Source of the DNA: Pseudomonas abietaniphila
GTDB lineage: Bacteria; Pseudomonadota; Gammaproteobacteria; Pseudomonadales; Pseudomonadaceae
Assembly (NCBI RefSeq): GCF_039697315.1
Contig: NZ_CP155619.1
Coordinates: forward strand, 4,836,001-4,900,000
DNA: 64,000 nt
Direction of reading: 5' to 3'
Positions 27,947 to 37,883 of this stretch are shown piece after piece. Position numbers and translations under genes: made by a program. Numbering within the stretch: the stretch's first letter is position 1; every line of letters starts with the position of its first letter. The notes under the pieces are model-generated. The model saw only the letters and a list, made by a program, of their open reading frames with translations, ran no database searches and was not told the origin of the DNA.

Positions 27947-29479
27947 ATGAGTAACAACGCTCCCGCTTCTTTTACGCCGCCCAGCCTTCTGTTGACGACC
28001 ATCGGTCTGTCGCTGGCGACGTTCATGCAAGTGCTCGACACCACCATCGCCAACGTGGCACTGCCGACGATTTCCGGCAACCTGGGGGTGAGTTCCGAGC
28101 AAGGCACCTGGGTCATCACCTCGTTTGCCGTGAGTAACGCCATCGCCTTGCCGCTGACGGGCTGGCTGAGCCGACGTTTTGGCGAGGTGAAGCTGTTCAT
28201 CTGGGCCACGATCCTGTTTGTGATGGCGTCGTTTCTGTGCGGTATTTCCACCTCGATGCCGGAACTGGTGGGCTTCCGTGTCCTGCAGGGTGTGGTGGCG
28301 GGGCCGCTGTACCCGATGACCCAGACGCTGCTAATTGCGGTATATCCTCCGGCGAAAAGGGGGATGGCACTGGCACTGCTGGCGATGGTGACGGTCGTTG
28401 CGCCCATCGCCGGGCCGATCCTTGGCGGCTGGATCACCGACAGTTACACCTGGCCGTGGATCTTCTTCATCAACGTGCCGATCGGATTGTTCGCCGCGTT
28501 CGTGGTGCGCACGCAGATGGCGGCTCGGCCTGTGACCACCAGTCGGCAACCGATGGATTACGTGGGGCTGATCACCCTGATCATCGGTGTGGGTGCCTTG
28601 CAGATCGTGCTCGACAAAGGCAATGACCTGGACTGGTTTTCGTCGAACTTCATCATCATCGGCACGGTGATCTCGGTGATCGGGCTGGCGGCGTTCGTGA
28701 TCTGGGAAATGACCGACGAGCACCCGGTGGTGAACCTGCGCCTGTTCGGTTTCAGAAACTTCAGGGTGGGCACGATCTGTCTGGTATTAGGGTATGCAGG
28801 GTTCTTCGGCATCAACCTGATTCTGCCTCAGTGGTTGCAGACGCAGATGGGGTATACGCCCACCTATGCCGGGCTTGCGGTGGCGCCGATCGGGATTCTG
28901 CCGGTGTTGATGTCGCCGTTCGTGGGGCGTTACGCCAACAAGTTCGACCTGCGCATACTGGCTGGTCTGGCATTTCTGGGGATCGGCATGAGCTGTTTCA
29001 TGCGCTCGGGGTTCACCAGTCAGGTGGATTTCGAACACATCGCGCTGGTGCAGTTGTTCATGGGCGCGGGCATTGCGCTGTTCTTCATGCCGACCCTGAG
29101 CATCCTGCTGTCGGACCTGCCGCCTTCACAGATCGCCGACGGTTCGGGCCTTGCGACCTTCCTGCGTAACCTGGGCGGCAGCTTCGCGGCCTCGTTGACG
29201 ACGTGGATCTGGATTCGCCGGGCCAACATGCACCATGCCTACCTCAGTGAAAACGTGAACAACTACGAGCCGACGACGCGACAGGCGCTGGACACCCTGG
29301 GTGGGGCGAGTAATCAGGCGTATGCGCAGCTCGACGGGATGGTGACCAGCCAGGCTTACATGATGTCCACGGTGGACTATTTCTACATGATGGGCTGGCT
29401 GTTCATGGCGCTGATTCTGGTGATCTGGATGGCCAAACCGCCGTTTGCCGCGAAGGCCGGGCCCGGGGCAGGGCATTGA
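27947..29479 (+). CDS. emrB: EmrB-type MFS multidrug transporter, DHA2 (14-TM) family
   Basis: This 510-aa proton-driven exporter has about 14 membrane segments and the DHA2 motif LDTTIANVALPTI (about residues 28-40), GWLSRRFGEVKLF (about 67) and the antiporter motif region RVLQGVVAGPLYPMTQTLL (about 108). With the adaptor and OMF it should form an energy-dependent tripartite pump for hydrophobic or uncoupler-like compounds; substrates are not deducible. It is the last gene of the operon and is followed by a REP-like pair 46 bases after the stop that may act in mRNA 3' stabilisation. Confidence 0.95.
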   Translation: MSNNAPASFTPPSLLLTTIGLSLATFMQVLDTTIANVALPTISGNLGVSSEQGTWVITSFAVSNAIALPLTGWLSRRFGEVKLFIWATILFVMASFLCGISTSMPELVGFRVLQGVVAGPLYPMTQTLLIAVYPPAKRGMALALLAMVTVVAPIAGPILGGWITDSYTWPWIFFINVPIGLFAAFVVRTQMAARPVTTSRQPMDYVGLITLIIGVGALQIVLDKGNDLDWFSSNFIIIGTVISVIGLAAFVIWEMTDEHPVVNLRLFGFRNFRVGTICLVLGYAGFFGINLILPQWLQTQMGYTPTYAGLAVAPIGILPVLMSPFVGRYANKFDLRILAGLAFLGIGMSCFMRSGFTSQVDFEHIALVQLFMGAGIALFFMPTLSILLSDLPPSQIADGSGLATFLRNLGGSFAASLTTWIWIRRANMHHAYLSENVNNYEPTTRQALDTLGGASNQAYAQLDGMVTSQAYMMSTVDYFYMMGWLFMALILVIWMAKPPFAAKAGPGAGH

Positions 29480-29524
29480 TAGGGTTCCCAGGGCTGCAGC
29501 GGATGTGATGACGTCCGGGAATCT

Positions 29525-29617
29525 CCTGTGGGAGCGAATTCATTCGCGATAGGTCCCAACAGCCATGGAGATCTGTCGGCTGTACCGCCGTCTCGCGAAT
29601 AAATTCGCTCCCACAGG
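29525..29617. repeat. REP-like inverted pair, type A
   Basis: Two type A units in opposite orientation (starts CCTGTGGGAGCGAATTCATT, ends with its near-complement) separate the convergent emrB and lpxH genes. Confidence 0.85.
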
Positions 29618-29641
29618 TTTGCACCAAACGATCAACTGTGT

Positions 29642-30406
29642 TCAATCCTGGCTTTGGGAATGCCCAATCGCCAAAGGCTCTTCAGGCACAAACCCGAACG
29701 AGGTCAGTTGAAAGCCCTGTTCGTCGATCTGCAGCGCCCATCCTTCGCGGTCCCAGTCGCCCAGCACAATGCGTTGAGCGGTCTGGTCGCCGATCTGCAA
29801 TTTGTGAATGGCGGGGCGGTGGGTGTGGCCGTGGATCAGCGTTTTCACGCCAAACTCGGTCATGATGCGCGGGACTTCTTCAGGGGTCACATCAACGATG
29901 TCGTTGGCTTTCATGCGGGTCTGCGCGCGGCTCTCGCTGCGCAGCTTGCGCGCCAGTTTATGGCGGGTGCTCAGGGGCAGGTGACGCAGGACCCATAACG
30001 TCAGTGGATTGCGCAGATAGCGGCGCATGCGCATATAGGCTTCGTCGCGGGTGCACAGGCTGTCGCCGTGCATCAGCAACACCGGTTCACCGTTAAACTT
30101 GACCACGCTAGGGTCGGGCAACAAGGTGCAGCCAGCGGCTTTGCAAAACGCCTTGCCGATCAGAAAATCGCGATTGCCATGCATCAGGAATACCTGGGTG
30201 CCGCTGTCGCTCAGCGCGCGCAGGGCCTCGCAGATCGAGCGCTGGAAGGGCGACATCGCGTCATCGCCGATCCAGGCTTCGAAAAAATCCCCGAGGATAT
30301 ACAGCGACTCGGCGCCACGGGCGCGGTCAGTCAGTAGATCCAGAAACGCCCGGGTAATGTCCGGGCGTCCTTCTTCCAGATGCAGATCGGAGATCAGCAG
30401 TATCAC
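29642..30406 (-). CDS. lpxH: UDP-2,3-diacylglucosamine diphosphatase
   Basis: LpxH hydrolyses UDP-2,3-diacylglucosamine to lipid X and UMP, the fourth step of lipid A biosynthesis, at the cytoplasmic membrane face. The protein is 254 aa with the calcineurin-like metal motifs ISDLHLEE (residues 5-12), [12 protein letters not shown] (about 38), HGNRDF (about 75), [10 protein letters not shown] (about 112) and IHGHTHRP (about 192). The start is a GTG at 30406 that overlaps the ppiB stop by four bases (GTGA), so translation is coupled to ppiB. Confidence 0.97.
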   Translation of the reverse strand: MILLISDLHLEEGRPDITRAFLDLLTDRARGAESLYILGDFFEAWIGDDAMSPFQRSICEALRALSDSGTQVFLMHGNRDFLIGKAFCKAAGCTLLPDPSVVKFNGEPVLLMHGDSLCTRDEAYMRMRRYLRNPLTLWVLRHLPLSTRHKLARKLRSESRAQTRMKANDIVDVTPEEVPRIMTEFGVKTLIHGHTHRPAIHKLQIGDQTAQRIVLGDWDREGWALQIDEQGFQLTSFGFVPEEPLAIGHSQSQD

Positions 30407-30906
30407 TCAACGATCTCTGCTTTCTCGATGATCACGTCATCAGCAGGAACGTCCTGGTGGCCAGCTTTGGACGTGGTAGCGACGGCCTTGATCTTGTCGA
30501 CGATGTCCTGACCTTCGATCACTTCACCGAAGACTGCGTAGCCCCAGCCCTGAACGGTCTTGGCGCTGTGGTTCAGGAAGCTGTTGTCAGCGACGTTGAT
30601 GAAGAACTGCGCGGATGCCGAATGCGGTTCCATGGTACGGGCCATGGCGACGGAGTACTTCTTGTTCGGCAGGCCATTGTCGGCTTCGTTCTGGATGCTT
30701 GGGCGCTTGTCTTTCTTTTCTTTCATGCCTGGCTCGAAACCGCCGCCCTGGATCATGAAGTTGCCGATAACGCGGTGGAACACAGTATTGGTGTAATGAC
30801 CGGCGTTAACGTACTCAACGAAGTTGGCAACCGTGATCGGCGCTTTTTCGGCGTTCAGTTGCAGGACGATTTCACCGTGGTTAGTGGTCAGTTTTACTTT
30901 GGACAT
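30403..30906 (-). CDS. ppiB: Cytoplasmic peptidyl-prolyl cis-trans isomerase B (cyclophilin)
   Basis: This 167-aa single-domain cyclophilin without a signal peptide catalyses proline isomerisation during folding. Active-site elements are [13 protein letters not shown] (about residues 43-55, catalytic Arg), SASAQFFIN (about 96) and GYAVFGEV (about 122). It is transcribed in an operon with lpxH and diverges from glnS across a 270-bp gap. Identification is firm. Confidence 0.97.
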   Translation of the reverse strand: MSKVKLTTNHGEIVLQLNAEKAPITVANFVEYVNAGHYTNTVFHRVIGNFMIQGGGFEPGMKEKKDKRPSIQNEADNGLPNKKYSVAMARTMEPHSASAQFFINVADNSFLNHSAKTVQGWGYAVFGEVIEGQDIVDKIKAVATTSKAGHQDVPADDVIIEKAEIVE

Positions 30907-31176
30907 GTGCGAGTCGCTCTTTTGGAATTCGTGGTTGGACGTGTCGATCGCGGCTTACAACCTGGTAAGTGCCGGCGATTTCACCCAGACGCGCAGTTTA
31001 CAGAGGCTAGTCGCTTAACGGGTAGTCGCTGTTAAGTTGCAGCTTCAATTGACCGAGGGTGTATCTCGGCAGTTTTGTCACGGCACGCTGTCAGGGGCTT
31101 GACAGGTTCGGCTATGATAGGCGCTTTGATTTATTCGGCCTACCCTGGCCAAGACTGTCAGGTTTTCAAGGATCCT

Positions 31177-32877
31177 ATGAGCAAGCCCACTCAAGACGCT
31201 AATGCCAACACCAAGGCAGGCCCTGCAATTCCCACCAACTTCCTGCGCCCGATCGTGCAGGCAGACCTGGATTCGGGCAAGCACACCAAGATCGTGACCC
31301 GTTTTCCGCCGGAGCCCAATGGCTACCTGCACATCGGTCATGCCAAGTCGATCTGCGTCAACTTTGGTCTGGCTCAGGAGTTCGGCGGCGTCACGCACTT
31401 GCGTTTCGATGACACCAACCCGGCCAAGGAAGACCAGGAGTACATCGACGCGATCGAAAGCGACGTCAAATGGCTGGGCTTCGAATGGTCCGGCGAAGTG
31501 CGTTATGCCTCGCAGTATTTCGACCAGCTGCACGACTGGGCGGTCGAGCTGATCAAGGCCGGCAAGGCTTATGTCGATGACCTGACCCCGGAACAGGCTC
31601 GCGAATACCGTGGCACCCTGACCGAGCCTGGCAAGAACAGCCCGTTCCGTGAGCGCAGCGTCGAGGAAAACCTGGACCTGTTTGCCCGCATGAAAGCCGG
31701 TGAGTTCGAAGACGGCGCCCGCGTATTGCGCGCCAAGATCGACATGGCGTCGCCGAACATGAACCTGCGCGACCCGATCCTGTACCGCATTCGTCACGCC
31801 CATCACCACCAGACCGGCGACAAGTGGTGTATCTACCCGATCTACGACTTCACCCACGGCCAGTCGGATGCCATCGAAGGTATCACGCATTCCATCTGCA
31901 CCCTGGAGTTCGAAAGCCATCGTCCGCTGTACGACTGGTTCCTGGATAACCTGCCGGTGCCGTGCAAGCCGCGCCAGTACGAATTCTCGCGCCTGAACCT
32001 GAACTACACCATCACCAGCAAGCGCAAGCTCAAGCAACTGGTTGATGAGAAGCACGTCAATGGTTGGGACGACCCGCGCATGTCGACCCTGTCGGGTTTC
32101 CGCCGTCGCGGTTACACCCCGGCCTCGATCCGCAACTTCTGCGAAATGATCGGCACCAACCGTTCGGATGGTGTGGTCGACTTCGGCATGCTCGAGTTCA
32201 GCATTCGTCAGGACCTGGACCACAACGCGCCGCGTGCCATGTGCGTGCTGCGTCCATTGAAGGTCGTGATCACCAACTACCCAGAAGGCAAGGTCGATCA
32301 CCTCGAACTGCCGCGTCATCCACAGAAAGAAGAGCTGGGCGTGCGCAAACTGCCGTTCGGCCGTGAAATCTACATCGACCGCGATGACTTCATGGAAGAG
32401 CCGCCAAAAGGCTACAAGCGTCTGGAGCCGAACGGTGAAGTGCGCCTGCGCGGCAGCTACGTGATCCGTGCCGACGAGGCCATCAAGGACGCCGACGGCA
32501 ACATCGTCGAGCTGCGTTGCTCCTACGACCCGGACACCCTGGGCAAGAACCCTGAAGGCCGCAAGGTCAAAGGCGTGGTGCACTGGGTTCCTGCGGCTGA
32601 AAGCGTTGAATGTGAAGTGCGTCTGTACGACCGTCTGTTCCGCTCCGCCAATCCTGAGAAAGCCGAAGATGGCGCCAGCTTCCTGGACAACATCAACCCC
32701 GACTCTCTGCAGGTGCTCACCGGTTGTCGTGCCGAGCCTTCGCTGGGCGACGCACAGCCGGAAGACCGTTTTCAGTTCGAGCGCGAAGGTTACTTCGTGG
32801 CTGACATCAAGGACTCCAAACCTGGTCATCCGGTATTCAACCGTACCGTGACCCTGCGTGATTCCTGGGGTCAATAA
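31177..32877 (+). CDS. glnS: Glutaminyl-tRNA synthetase
   Basis: This class I synthetase charges tRNA-Gln. At 566 aa it shows the HIGH motif in [14 protein letters not shown] (about residue 43), the KMSKS-equivalent near [10 protein letters not shown] (about 275), and the two C-terminal beta-barrel anticodon-binding domains (about 345-560). I start at the ATG at 31177 (MSKPTQDA), because the longer frame begins 102 bases upstream inside the putative promoter region. A CTGTCA / TGACAG inverted repeat (31088-31105) and a TATGAT box (31113-31118) lie upstream. cysS follows after nine bases. Confidence 0.97.
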   Translation: MSKPTQDANANTKAGPAIPTNFLRPIVQADLDSGKHTKIVTRFPPEPNGYLHIGHAKSICVNFGLAQEFGGVTHLRFDDTNPAKEDQEYIDAIESDVKWLGFEWSGEVRYASQYFDQLHDWAVELIKAGKAYVDDLTPEQAREYRGTLTEPGKNSPFRERSVEENLDLFARMKAGEFEDGARVLRAKIDMASPNMNLRDPILYRIRHAHHHQTGDKWCIYPIYDFTHGQSDAIEGITHSICTLEFESHRPLYDWFLDNLPVPCKPRQYEFSRLNLNYTITSKRKLKQLVDEKHVNGWDDPRMSTLSGFRRRGYTPASIRNFCEMIGTNRSDGVVDFGMLEFSIRQDLDHNAPRAMCVLRPLKVVITNYPEGKVDHLELPRHPQKEELGVRKLPFGREIYIDRDDFMEEPPKGYKRLEPNGEVRLRGSYVIRADEAIKDADGNIVELRCSYDPDTLGKNPEGRKVKGVVHWVPAAESVECEVRLYDRLFRSANPEKAEDGASFLDNINPDSLQVLTGCRAEPSLGDAQPEDRFQFEREGYFVADIKDSKPGHPVFNRTVTLRDSWGQ

Positions 32878-32886
32878 GGAATAGCC

Positions 32887-34269
32887 GTGCTTTCTATCTA
32901 CAACACGCTCACCAAGAGCAAAGAAGTCTTCAAGCCGCTGGATGGCAACAAGGTACGCATGTACGTCTGCGGGATGACCGTGTACGACTATTGCCACCTT
33001 GGCCACGGCCGCAGCATGGTCGCGTTCGATCTGGTGACCCGCTGGTTGCGTTTCAGCGGGTATGACCTGACCTACGTGCGCAACATCACCGACATCGACG
33101 ACAAGATCATCAATCGCGCCCGTGAAAACGGCGAAGCGTTCGATGCGCTGACGGCGCGCATGATCGATGCCATGCACGAGGACGAAGCGCGGCTGAATAT
33201 CCTCAAGCCGGACATGGAGCCGCGTGCCACCGACTACATCGGCGGCATGCACGACATGATCCAGAGCCTGATCGACAAGGGTTATGCCTACGCGCCGGGC
33301 AATGGCGACGTGTACTACCGCGTCGGCAAGTTCCTGGGCTACGGCAAGCTGTCGCGCAAGAAGATTGAAGATCTGCGCATCGGTGCCCGGATCGAAGTCG
33401 ACGAAGCCAAAGACGATCCGCTGGACTTCGTGCTCTGGAAGGGCGTCAAGCCGGGCGAGCCCAGCTGGGAGTCGCCGTGGGGTCCGGGCCGTCCGGGCTG
33501 GCACATCGAATGCTCGGTGATGTCCACCTGCTGCCTGGGCGAGACGTTCGACATTCATGGTGGCGGCAGCGATCTGGAATTCCCGCACCACGAGAACGAA
33601 ATCGCCCAGAGCGAAGCGGCCACCGGCAAGACCTACGCCAATGCCTGGATGCACTGCGGCATGATCCGCATCAATGGCGAGAAGATGTCCAAGTCCTTGA
33701 ACAACTTCTTCACCATTCGCGACGTGCTGGATAAATACCATCCGGAAGTGGTGCGTTATCTGCTGGTGTCGAGCCACTACCGCAGCGCGATCAACTACTC
33801 CGAAGACAGCCTGAAAGAGTCGAAGGGCGCGCTGGAACGTTTCTACCACGCACTCAAAGGCCTGCCAGTTGCCGAGCCTGCTGGCGGCGAAGCGTTCGTC
33901 GAGCGTTTCTCGGCGGCCATGAACGACGACTTCGGCACGCCGGAAGCCTGCGCCGTGTTGTTCGAGATGGTTCGCGAGATCAACCGTCTGCGTGACAGCG
34001 ATGTCAACGCCGCAGCCGGTCTGGCGGCACGCCTGAAGCAACTCGCCAGCGTGCTGGGTGTGTTGCAGCTCGAGGCCGACGATTTCCTGCGTGCAGGGGC
34101 TGAAGGTCGTGTCGACGCGGCAGAAGTGGAAGCGCTGATTGCCGCGCGTCTGCAAGCCCGCGCCGACAAGAACTGGGCCGAGTCCGACCGTATCCGCGAC
34201 CAGCTCACCGCCATGGGCGTGGTGCTGGAAGACGGGAAGGGCGGAACGACGTGGCGGTTGGCGGATTGA
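32887..34269 (+). CDS. cysS: Cysteinyl-tRNA synthetase
   Basis: This class I synthetase is 460 aa. Zinc-binding and active-site parts are [16 protein letters not shown] (Cys about 28 with the HIGH-like HLGH), then [11 protein letters not shown] (about 210), HHENE (about 235) and KMSKSLNN (about 266). The start is a GTG at 32887, nine bases after the glnS stop, with AAGGAA upstream. The glnS-cysS pairing is typical of Pseudomonas. It is followed by repeat DNA rather than by a clear terminator. Confidence 0.97.
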   Translation: MLSIYNTLTKSKEVFKPLDGNKVRMYVCGMTVYDYCHLGHGRSMVAFDLVTRWLRFSGYDLTYVRNITDIDDKIINRARENGEAFDALTARMIDAMHEDEARLNILKPDMEPRATDYIGGMHDMIQSLIDKGYAYAPGNGDVYYRVGKFLGYGKLSRKKIEDLRIGARIEVDEAKDDPLDFVLWKGVKPGEPSWESPWGPGRPGWHIECSVMSTCCLGETFDIHGGGSDLEFPHHENEIAQSEAATGKTYANAWMHCGMIRINGEKMSKSLNNFFTIRDVLDKYHPEVVRYLLVSSHYRSAINYSEDSLKESKGALERFYHALKGLPVAEPAGGEAFVERFSAAMNDDFGTPEACAVLFEMVREINRLRDSDVNAAAGLAARLKQLASVLGVLQLEADDFLRAGAEGRVDAAEVEALIAARLQARADKNWAESDRIRDQLTAMGVVLEDGKGGTTWRLAD

Positions 34270-34307
34270 TCTTCAGCGCTTGATACTTCAGCGCCTGTTA
34301 CACCGAT

Positions 34308-34371
34308 TCGCGAATGAATTCGCTCCCACAGGTTGATCGCATTTCAACTGTGGGAGCGAATTCATTTGCGA
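34308..34371. repeat. REP-like pair, type A, outward arrangement
   Basis: Inverted type A unit (34308-34332) and direct type A unit (34348-34371), 15 bp apart, just downstream of cysS. Confidence 0.8.
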
Positions 34372-34598
34372 TGACGTCGGGCCAAACGCTGCGCCTCCCG
34401 ATCAGAAACCCTGCTCCCTTGATCGTTCCCACGCTCTGCGTGGGAATGCATCTTTGACGCTCCGCGTCACATTCGACGCAGAGCGTCAGGGGCGGCGTTA
34501 CCACGCGGAGCGCGTGAACGATCATCTGTGGGAGCGAATTCATTCGCGATGACGTCGGGCCAAACGCCGCGCCTCCGAATCAGAAACCCTGCTCCCTC
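34348..34598. repeat. 72-bp direct repeat duplicating the regulator 3' end plus a REP unit
   Basis: The segments 34348-34420 and 34525-34598 are nearly identical. Each is a type A REP unit, then GATGACGTCGGGCCAAACGC, then the sequence encoding the last five codons and stop of the sigma-54 activator (only the right copy is attached to the gene). The type B element sits exactly between the two copies. Confidence 0.8.
34421..34523. repeat. Intergenic palindromic repeat, type B copy 2
   Basis: Bounded by GATCGTTCCC and GAACGATC with internal GACGCTCCGCGTC and GACGCAGAGCGTC. It is homologous to 4561-4665, and lies between two copies of a direct repeat of about 72 bp. Confidence 0.8.
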
Positions 34599-36448
34599 AG
34601 CCGCTTGTACAGCGTATTCCGGCTGACACCCAGCCGTTTGGCCAGCTGCGAAATATTCCCGCCAGCCGCCTGCAACAGCTCGTTCAATTCCTCCGGCGTA
34701 TCCAGCGCAGCCTTGCGGTTGAAGGCCATCGTTGGTTCGCTGCCTTCGCTTTCAAGATCCAGATCGACAAGCTCCAGATCAGTAAAGAAGTCCTCCGGCA
34801 AATGTTCGGCGCTAATCAGTTGATCGTCCGCCAGCGCCAGTGCGACCTGAATCACGTTGCTCAACTGCCGCAGGTTACCCGGCCAGGGATGACGTTCGAA
34901 CAAGGCCAGTACTGATGGCTCGAAGCCCGCCGTCTGTTGCGGTTCGCGGTGCTGCTCCCAGATCGACTGGACCAGCGCGGCCTTGTCGGTCCGTTCCCTC
35001 AGCGGCGGCAGTTCGAGATTCAACCCGCTGATGCGGTAGTAGAGGTCCTGACGGAAACGGCCGCTCTGCACCTGTTCGCGTAATGAACAGTGCGTGGCGG
35101 AGATGACCCGGATATCCACCGGAAACAACTCACTGCTGCCCAGCGGCTGAACGCAGCGCTCCTGCAACACCCTCAACAGGCGGGCCTGAACGGGAAGAGG
35201 CATGTCGCCGATCTCATCCAGAAACAATGTGCCTTTGTCGGCCTTGCGAATCAGCCCGATGCTGCCTTTATGGTGGGCGCCGGTAAACGCCCCTTTTTCG
35301 TAACCGAACAACTCGGCCTCCACCAGCTCTGATGGAATGGCGGCGCAGTTCACCGCGATCAACGGCTGGTCGGCCCGCGAACTGGCCTGGTGCAGGGCTT
35401 TGACGAACACCTCTTTGCCCGCGCCCGTCTCTCCGAGGATCAGCAGCGGAACGTTTTTCTCCAACAGCCGCTGCGCCTGGCGGGCTGCTTTTTCGACTTT
35501 CTCATCCCCATGACTCAGCCCGCTGAACGCCGATGTGCCCAAGCTGGATTCGGCTTTTTTCGGCGCCTGCACGGTCCTGAATTTCAGCACCGGAGCCTTC
35601 GGCCGTTTGATCAGGCAATGAAAGCGGTTATGCCCCGAAGCCTGAAGGGGGAACGGTTGGCCTTCCTGCTGATCCAGCAGGTGGGCAATCGGCGCTTTGA
35701 ACAGGTCTTCGATATTGGCGCGCAACAGGCTGACGCCCAGCAGGTTGTCCGCGCGGCGGTTGGCGCAGAGGATGCGGCCGCTTTCATCGAACACCAACAG
35801 GCCCGCCCACTGGCTGTCGAGGTTGTTCAGGCCGGTATTGAAGGTCATCTGAAAGTGCGTGTGCTGGAACTGGTCGAGGATCAGCCGGTTTTCGATGGTC
35901 TGGCTCATCATTTTCACCATCCCGAGTGTGTGGGAGGGTGGCAGGAAGCTGTCACTGGACACATCGAGCACTGCGATCATGCGCCGCGATGCATCGAAAA
36001 TCGGCGCGGCCGAGCCGGTCATGAAGCGGTTGGCCTTGAGAAAGTGTTCATCGTGTTCAATGTGAACAGCCTGTTCACACGCCAGTGCCGTGCCGATGGC
36101 GTTGGTGCCGACACCCTGCTCAAGCCAGCTGGCGCCGGCGACGAAGCCCATTTGCTGGGCCGGCTCTACGAAGCGCTTGGTGCCCCACGAATTGAGCACC
36201 TGGCCTTGTTGGTCGGCCAGAAGAATCAGGCAATTGGAGTTACTGAGGATGTTTTCGTAAAACGGCAGGACCTGCTGGTGGGTGGTCTGCACCAGTGACT
36301 GATGCCGTTCCAGCAACTGCGAAACCTGTTGTTCCGGCAAACGGCCGAAAGCAGGGCGTGACTGGTGGTCAAGGCCGAACTCGCGGCAACGGGCCCAGGA
36401 GTCCTGAATGATGGTGTCGTGAGCGATGGATGCGCCTGGTGTGGCCAT
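34580..36448 (-). CDS. Sigma-54-dependent activator, AcoR type
   Basis: This 622-aa bacterial enhancer-binding protein has an N-terminal AcoR/GAF-type sensory region (DSWARCREFGLDHQSRP at about residues 14-30), a PAS-like segment (about 210-290), an AAA+ domain with Walker A GETGAGKE (about 342) and the sigma-54-contacting motif GAFTGA (about 391), and a C-terminal Fis-type helix-turn-helix (NISQLAKRLGVSRNTLYKRL). I choose the ATG at 36448; an upstream in-frame start lacks family-like sequence. It is divergent from the ABC operon, whose upstream region contains a sigma-54 promoter and TGTTCA repeats, so it is the probable activator. The effector is likely the transported compound or a metabolite of it. 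Confidence 0.93.
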   Translation of the reverse strand: MATPGASIAHDTIIQDSWARCREFGLDHQSRPAFGRLPEQQVSQLLERHQSLVQTTHQQVLPFYENILSNSNCLILLADQQGQVLNSWGTKRFVEPAQQMGFVAGASWLEQGVGTNAIGTALACEQAVHIEHDEHFLKANRFMTGSAAPIFDASRRMIAVLDVSSDSFLPPSHTLGMVKMMSQTIENRLILDQFQHTHFQMTFNTGLNNLDSQWAGLLVFDESGRILCANRRADNLLGVSLLRANIEDLFKAPIAHLLDQQEGQPFPLQASGHNRFHCLIKRPKAPVLKFRTVQAPKKAESSLGTSAFSGLSHGDEKVEKAARQAQRLLEKNVPLLILGETGAGKEVFVKALHQASSRADQPLIAVNCAAIPSELVEAELFGYEKGAFTGAHHKGSIGLIRKADKGTLFLDEIGDMPLPVQARLLRVLQERCVQPLGSSELFPVDIRVISATHCSLREQVQSGRFRQDLYYRISGLNLELPPLRERTDKAALVQSIWEQHREPQQTAGFEPSVLALFERHPWPGNLRQLSNVIQVALALADDQLISAEHLPEDFFTDLELVDLDLESEGSEPTMAFNRKAALDTPEELNELLQAAGGNISQLAKRLGVSRNTLYKRLREQGF

Positions 36449-36531
36449 GAAATGGCTCCGTCCGAGTTCTTTTATTGTTTTTGGGATACGGCTTTGGCAG
36501 AGCATCCGTGCTCGAAACGTTCACCCATTGT

Positions 36532-36601
36532 TGTTCAGGATTGTTCAAAGTCAATGTTCATTTTGTTCAGGTGTTCAGTCTTTCCTGTTCATTTTTGTTC
36601 A
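36532..36601 (+). promoter_or_regulatory. Cluster of seven TGTTCA hexamers, candidate upstream activator sites
   Basis: TGTTCA occurs at 36532, 36542, 36555, 36564, 36572, 36586 and 36596, all in the same direction. Five of them (offsets 0, 10, 32, 54 and 64 bp) are close to whole helical turns apart. The cluster is 87-156 bp upstream of the -24 element of the sigma-54 promoter, a usual distance for enhancer-binding sites. Confidence 0.7.
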
Positions 36602-36685
36602 GCAACGAATATGGTCGTCTCCCGGTTGAAGGTCCGACGGCTCTATTTCGGGCCTCTGGCCGATACGCGCGATAACGAACGCCGA

Positions 36686-36702
36686 TTGGCACGATTGTCG
36701 CT
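36686..36702 (+). promoter_or_regulatory. Sigma-54 (-24/-12) promoter of the ABC transporter operon
   Basis: TTGGCACGATTGTCGCT has GG at 36688-36689 and GC at 36700-36701, exactly ten bases apart, as required for RpoN. The predicted start point is near 36713, giving a leader of about 76 nt before the ATG at 36789. Confidence 0.85.
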
Positions 36703-36788
36703 ATTCAACAATCGGTCGACGAATGTCATGACCCGAACACGCTACTCCCTGAGCAACACCCTAATAAGAACAGATAAAAGGGCACGCC

Positions 36789-37883
36789 ATGTCTCTCACG
36801 CTTGAGCACGTCAGCCGCGCAGTCGACGGTCAGATCTGGATCGATGATGCTTCGCTGAGCTTCGAACCCGGCTCATTCAACGTATTGCTGGGGCGCACCT
36901 TATCAGGCAAAACCAGCCTGATGCGCTTGATGGCCGGTCTGGACAAGCCAGACAGCGGCCGAGTACTGATGAATGGCAAAGATGTCACCCAGGTTGCGGT
37001 GCGTCATCGCAACGTCTCCATGGTTTACCAGCAGTTCATCAACTACCCGAGCATGACCGTTTTCGACAACATCGCCTCGCCGTTGCGCCAGGCGAAGATG
37101 TCGAAGGACGAAATCGAAAGCCGCGTGCGGGAAACCGCCAAAATGCTGCGGATCGAAAAATTCCTCACCCGTTACCCACTCGAACTCTCCGGCGGCCAGC
37201 AACAGCGCACGGCCATGGCCCGGGCGCTGGTCAAGGACGCTGAGCTGATCCTGTTCGACGAGCCGCTGGTCAACCTCGACTACAAGCTGCGTGAAGAGCT
37301 GCGTCAGGAAATGCGCCAGCTGTTCGAGACCCGCAACACCATCGCGGTGTATGCGACCACCGAGCCCAACGAGGCATTGGCGCTGGGCGGCACGACGACG
37401 ATCCTGCACGAAGGCCGTCTGATCCAGAGCGGTAAGACGCCTGAGGTCTACCACCAGCCGAAAACCGTGCTGGCGGCCGAGCTGTTTTCCGAACCACCGA
37501 TCAACCTCATGCCGGGCCGCATCGACGGCAATGAGGTGAGCTTCGCCAACTTCGTGCACTTCCCGCTCAACGTTGACCTGCGCACGATCGGCGATGGCGA
37601 ATACCGCTTCGGCGTACGCCCCAGCCATTTGAGCCTGGTGCCGTCCAACGACGATGACCTCGAACTGGCGGTAACCGTGGAACTCGCTGAAATCAGCGGT
37701 TCGGAAACCTTCCTGCATGTGCGCAACGAGCATTTCTCGCTGGTGCTGCACCTGCCGGGCGTTCACGAGTACGACGTCGATACGCCGATCCGCGTGTACA
37801 TCCCGACTCATAAACTGTTCGTATTCGATCAGCAGGGCGGCCTTATCCAGGCGCCGGGCCTGCGCATGGCGAGGGTTGCCTGA
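36789..37883 (+). CDS. ABC transporter ATP-binding protein 1 (GlpS-like)
   Basis: This 364-aa MalK-like ATPase of a carbohydrate/polyol importer has a nucleotide-binding domain (about residues 1-235) and a C-terminal TOBE/OB region (about 250-355). The signature LSGGQQQR (about 136) and Walker B LILFDEP (about 157) are intact. Walker A is unusual (GRTLSGKTS, with Lys and Thr kept), and the H-loop histidine is absent: [10 protein letters not shown] stands where VTHDQ is normal. It pairs with the next gene, whose defects are complementary. It is the first gene of the sigma-54-controlled operon, and its TGA overlaps the next ATG (TGATG). The gene set resembles the glycerol importer GlpSTPQV of Rhizobium; the true substrate is not proven. 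Confidence 0.92.
   Translation: MSLTLEHVSRAVDGQIWIDDASLSFEPGSFNVLLGRTLSGKTSLMRLMAGLDKPDSGRVLMNGKDVTQVAVRHRNVSMVYQQFINYPSMTVFDNIASPLRQAKMSKDEIESRVRETAKMLRIEKFLTRYPLELSGGQQQRTAMARALVKDAELILFDEPLVNLDYKLREELRQEMRQLFETRNTIAVYATTEPNEALALGGTTTILHEGRLIQSGKTPEVYHQPKTVLAAELFSEPPINLMPGRIDGNEVSFANFVHFPLNVDLRTIGDGEYRFGVRPSHLSLVPSNDDDLELAVTVELAEISGSETFLHVRNEHFSLVLHLPGVHEYDVDTPIRVYIPTHKLFVFDQQGGLIQAPGLRMARVA

Noticed and set aside
31078..34155. 1,025-codon minus-strand frame across glnS and cysS
   Set aside because: Antisense to two complete, motif-verified synthetases and spans their intergenic gap.
36532..36601. CRISPR-like or simple sequence repeat at the TGTTCA cluster
   Set aside because: The hexamers have irregular short spacing and sit in an enhancer position; regulatory sites explain them better.
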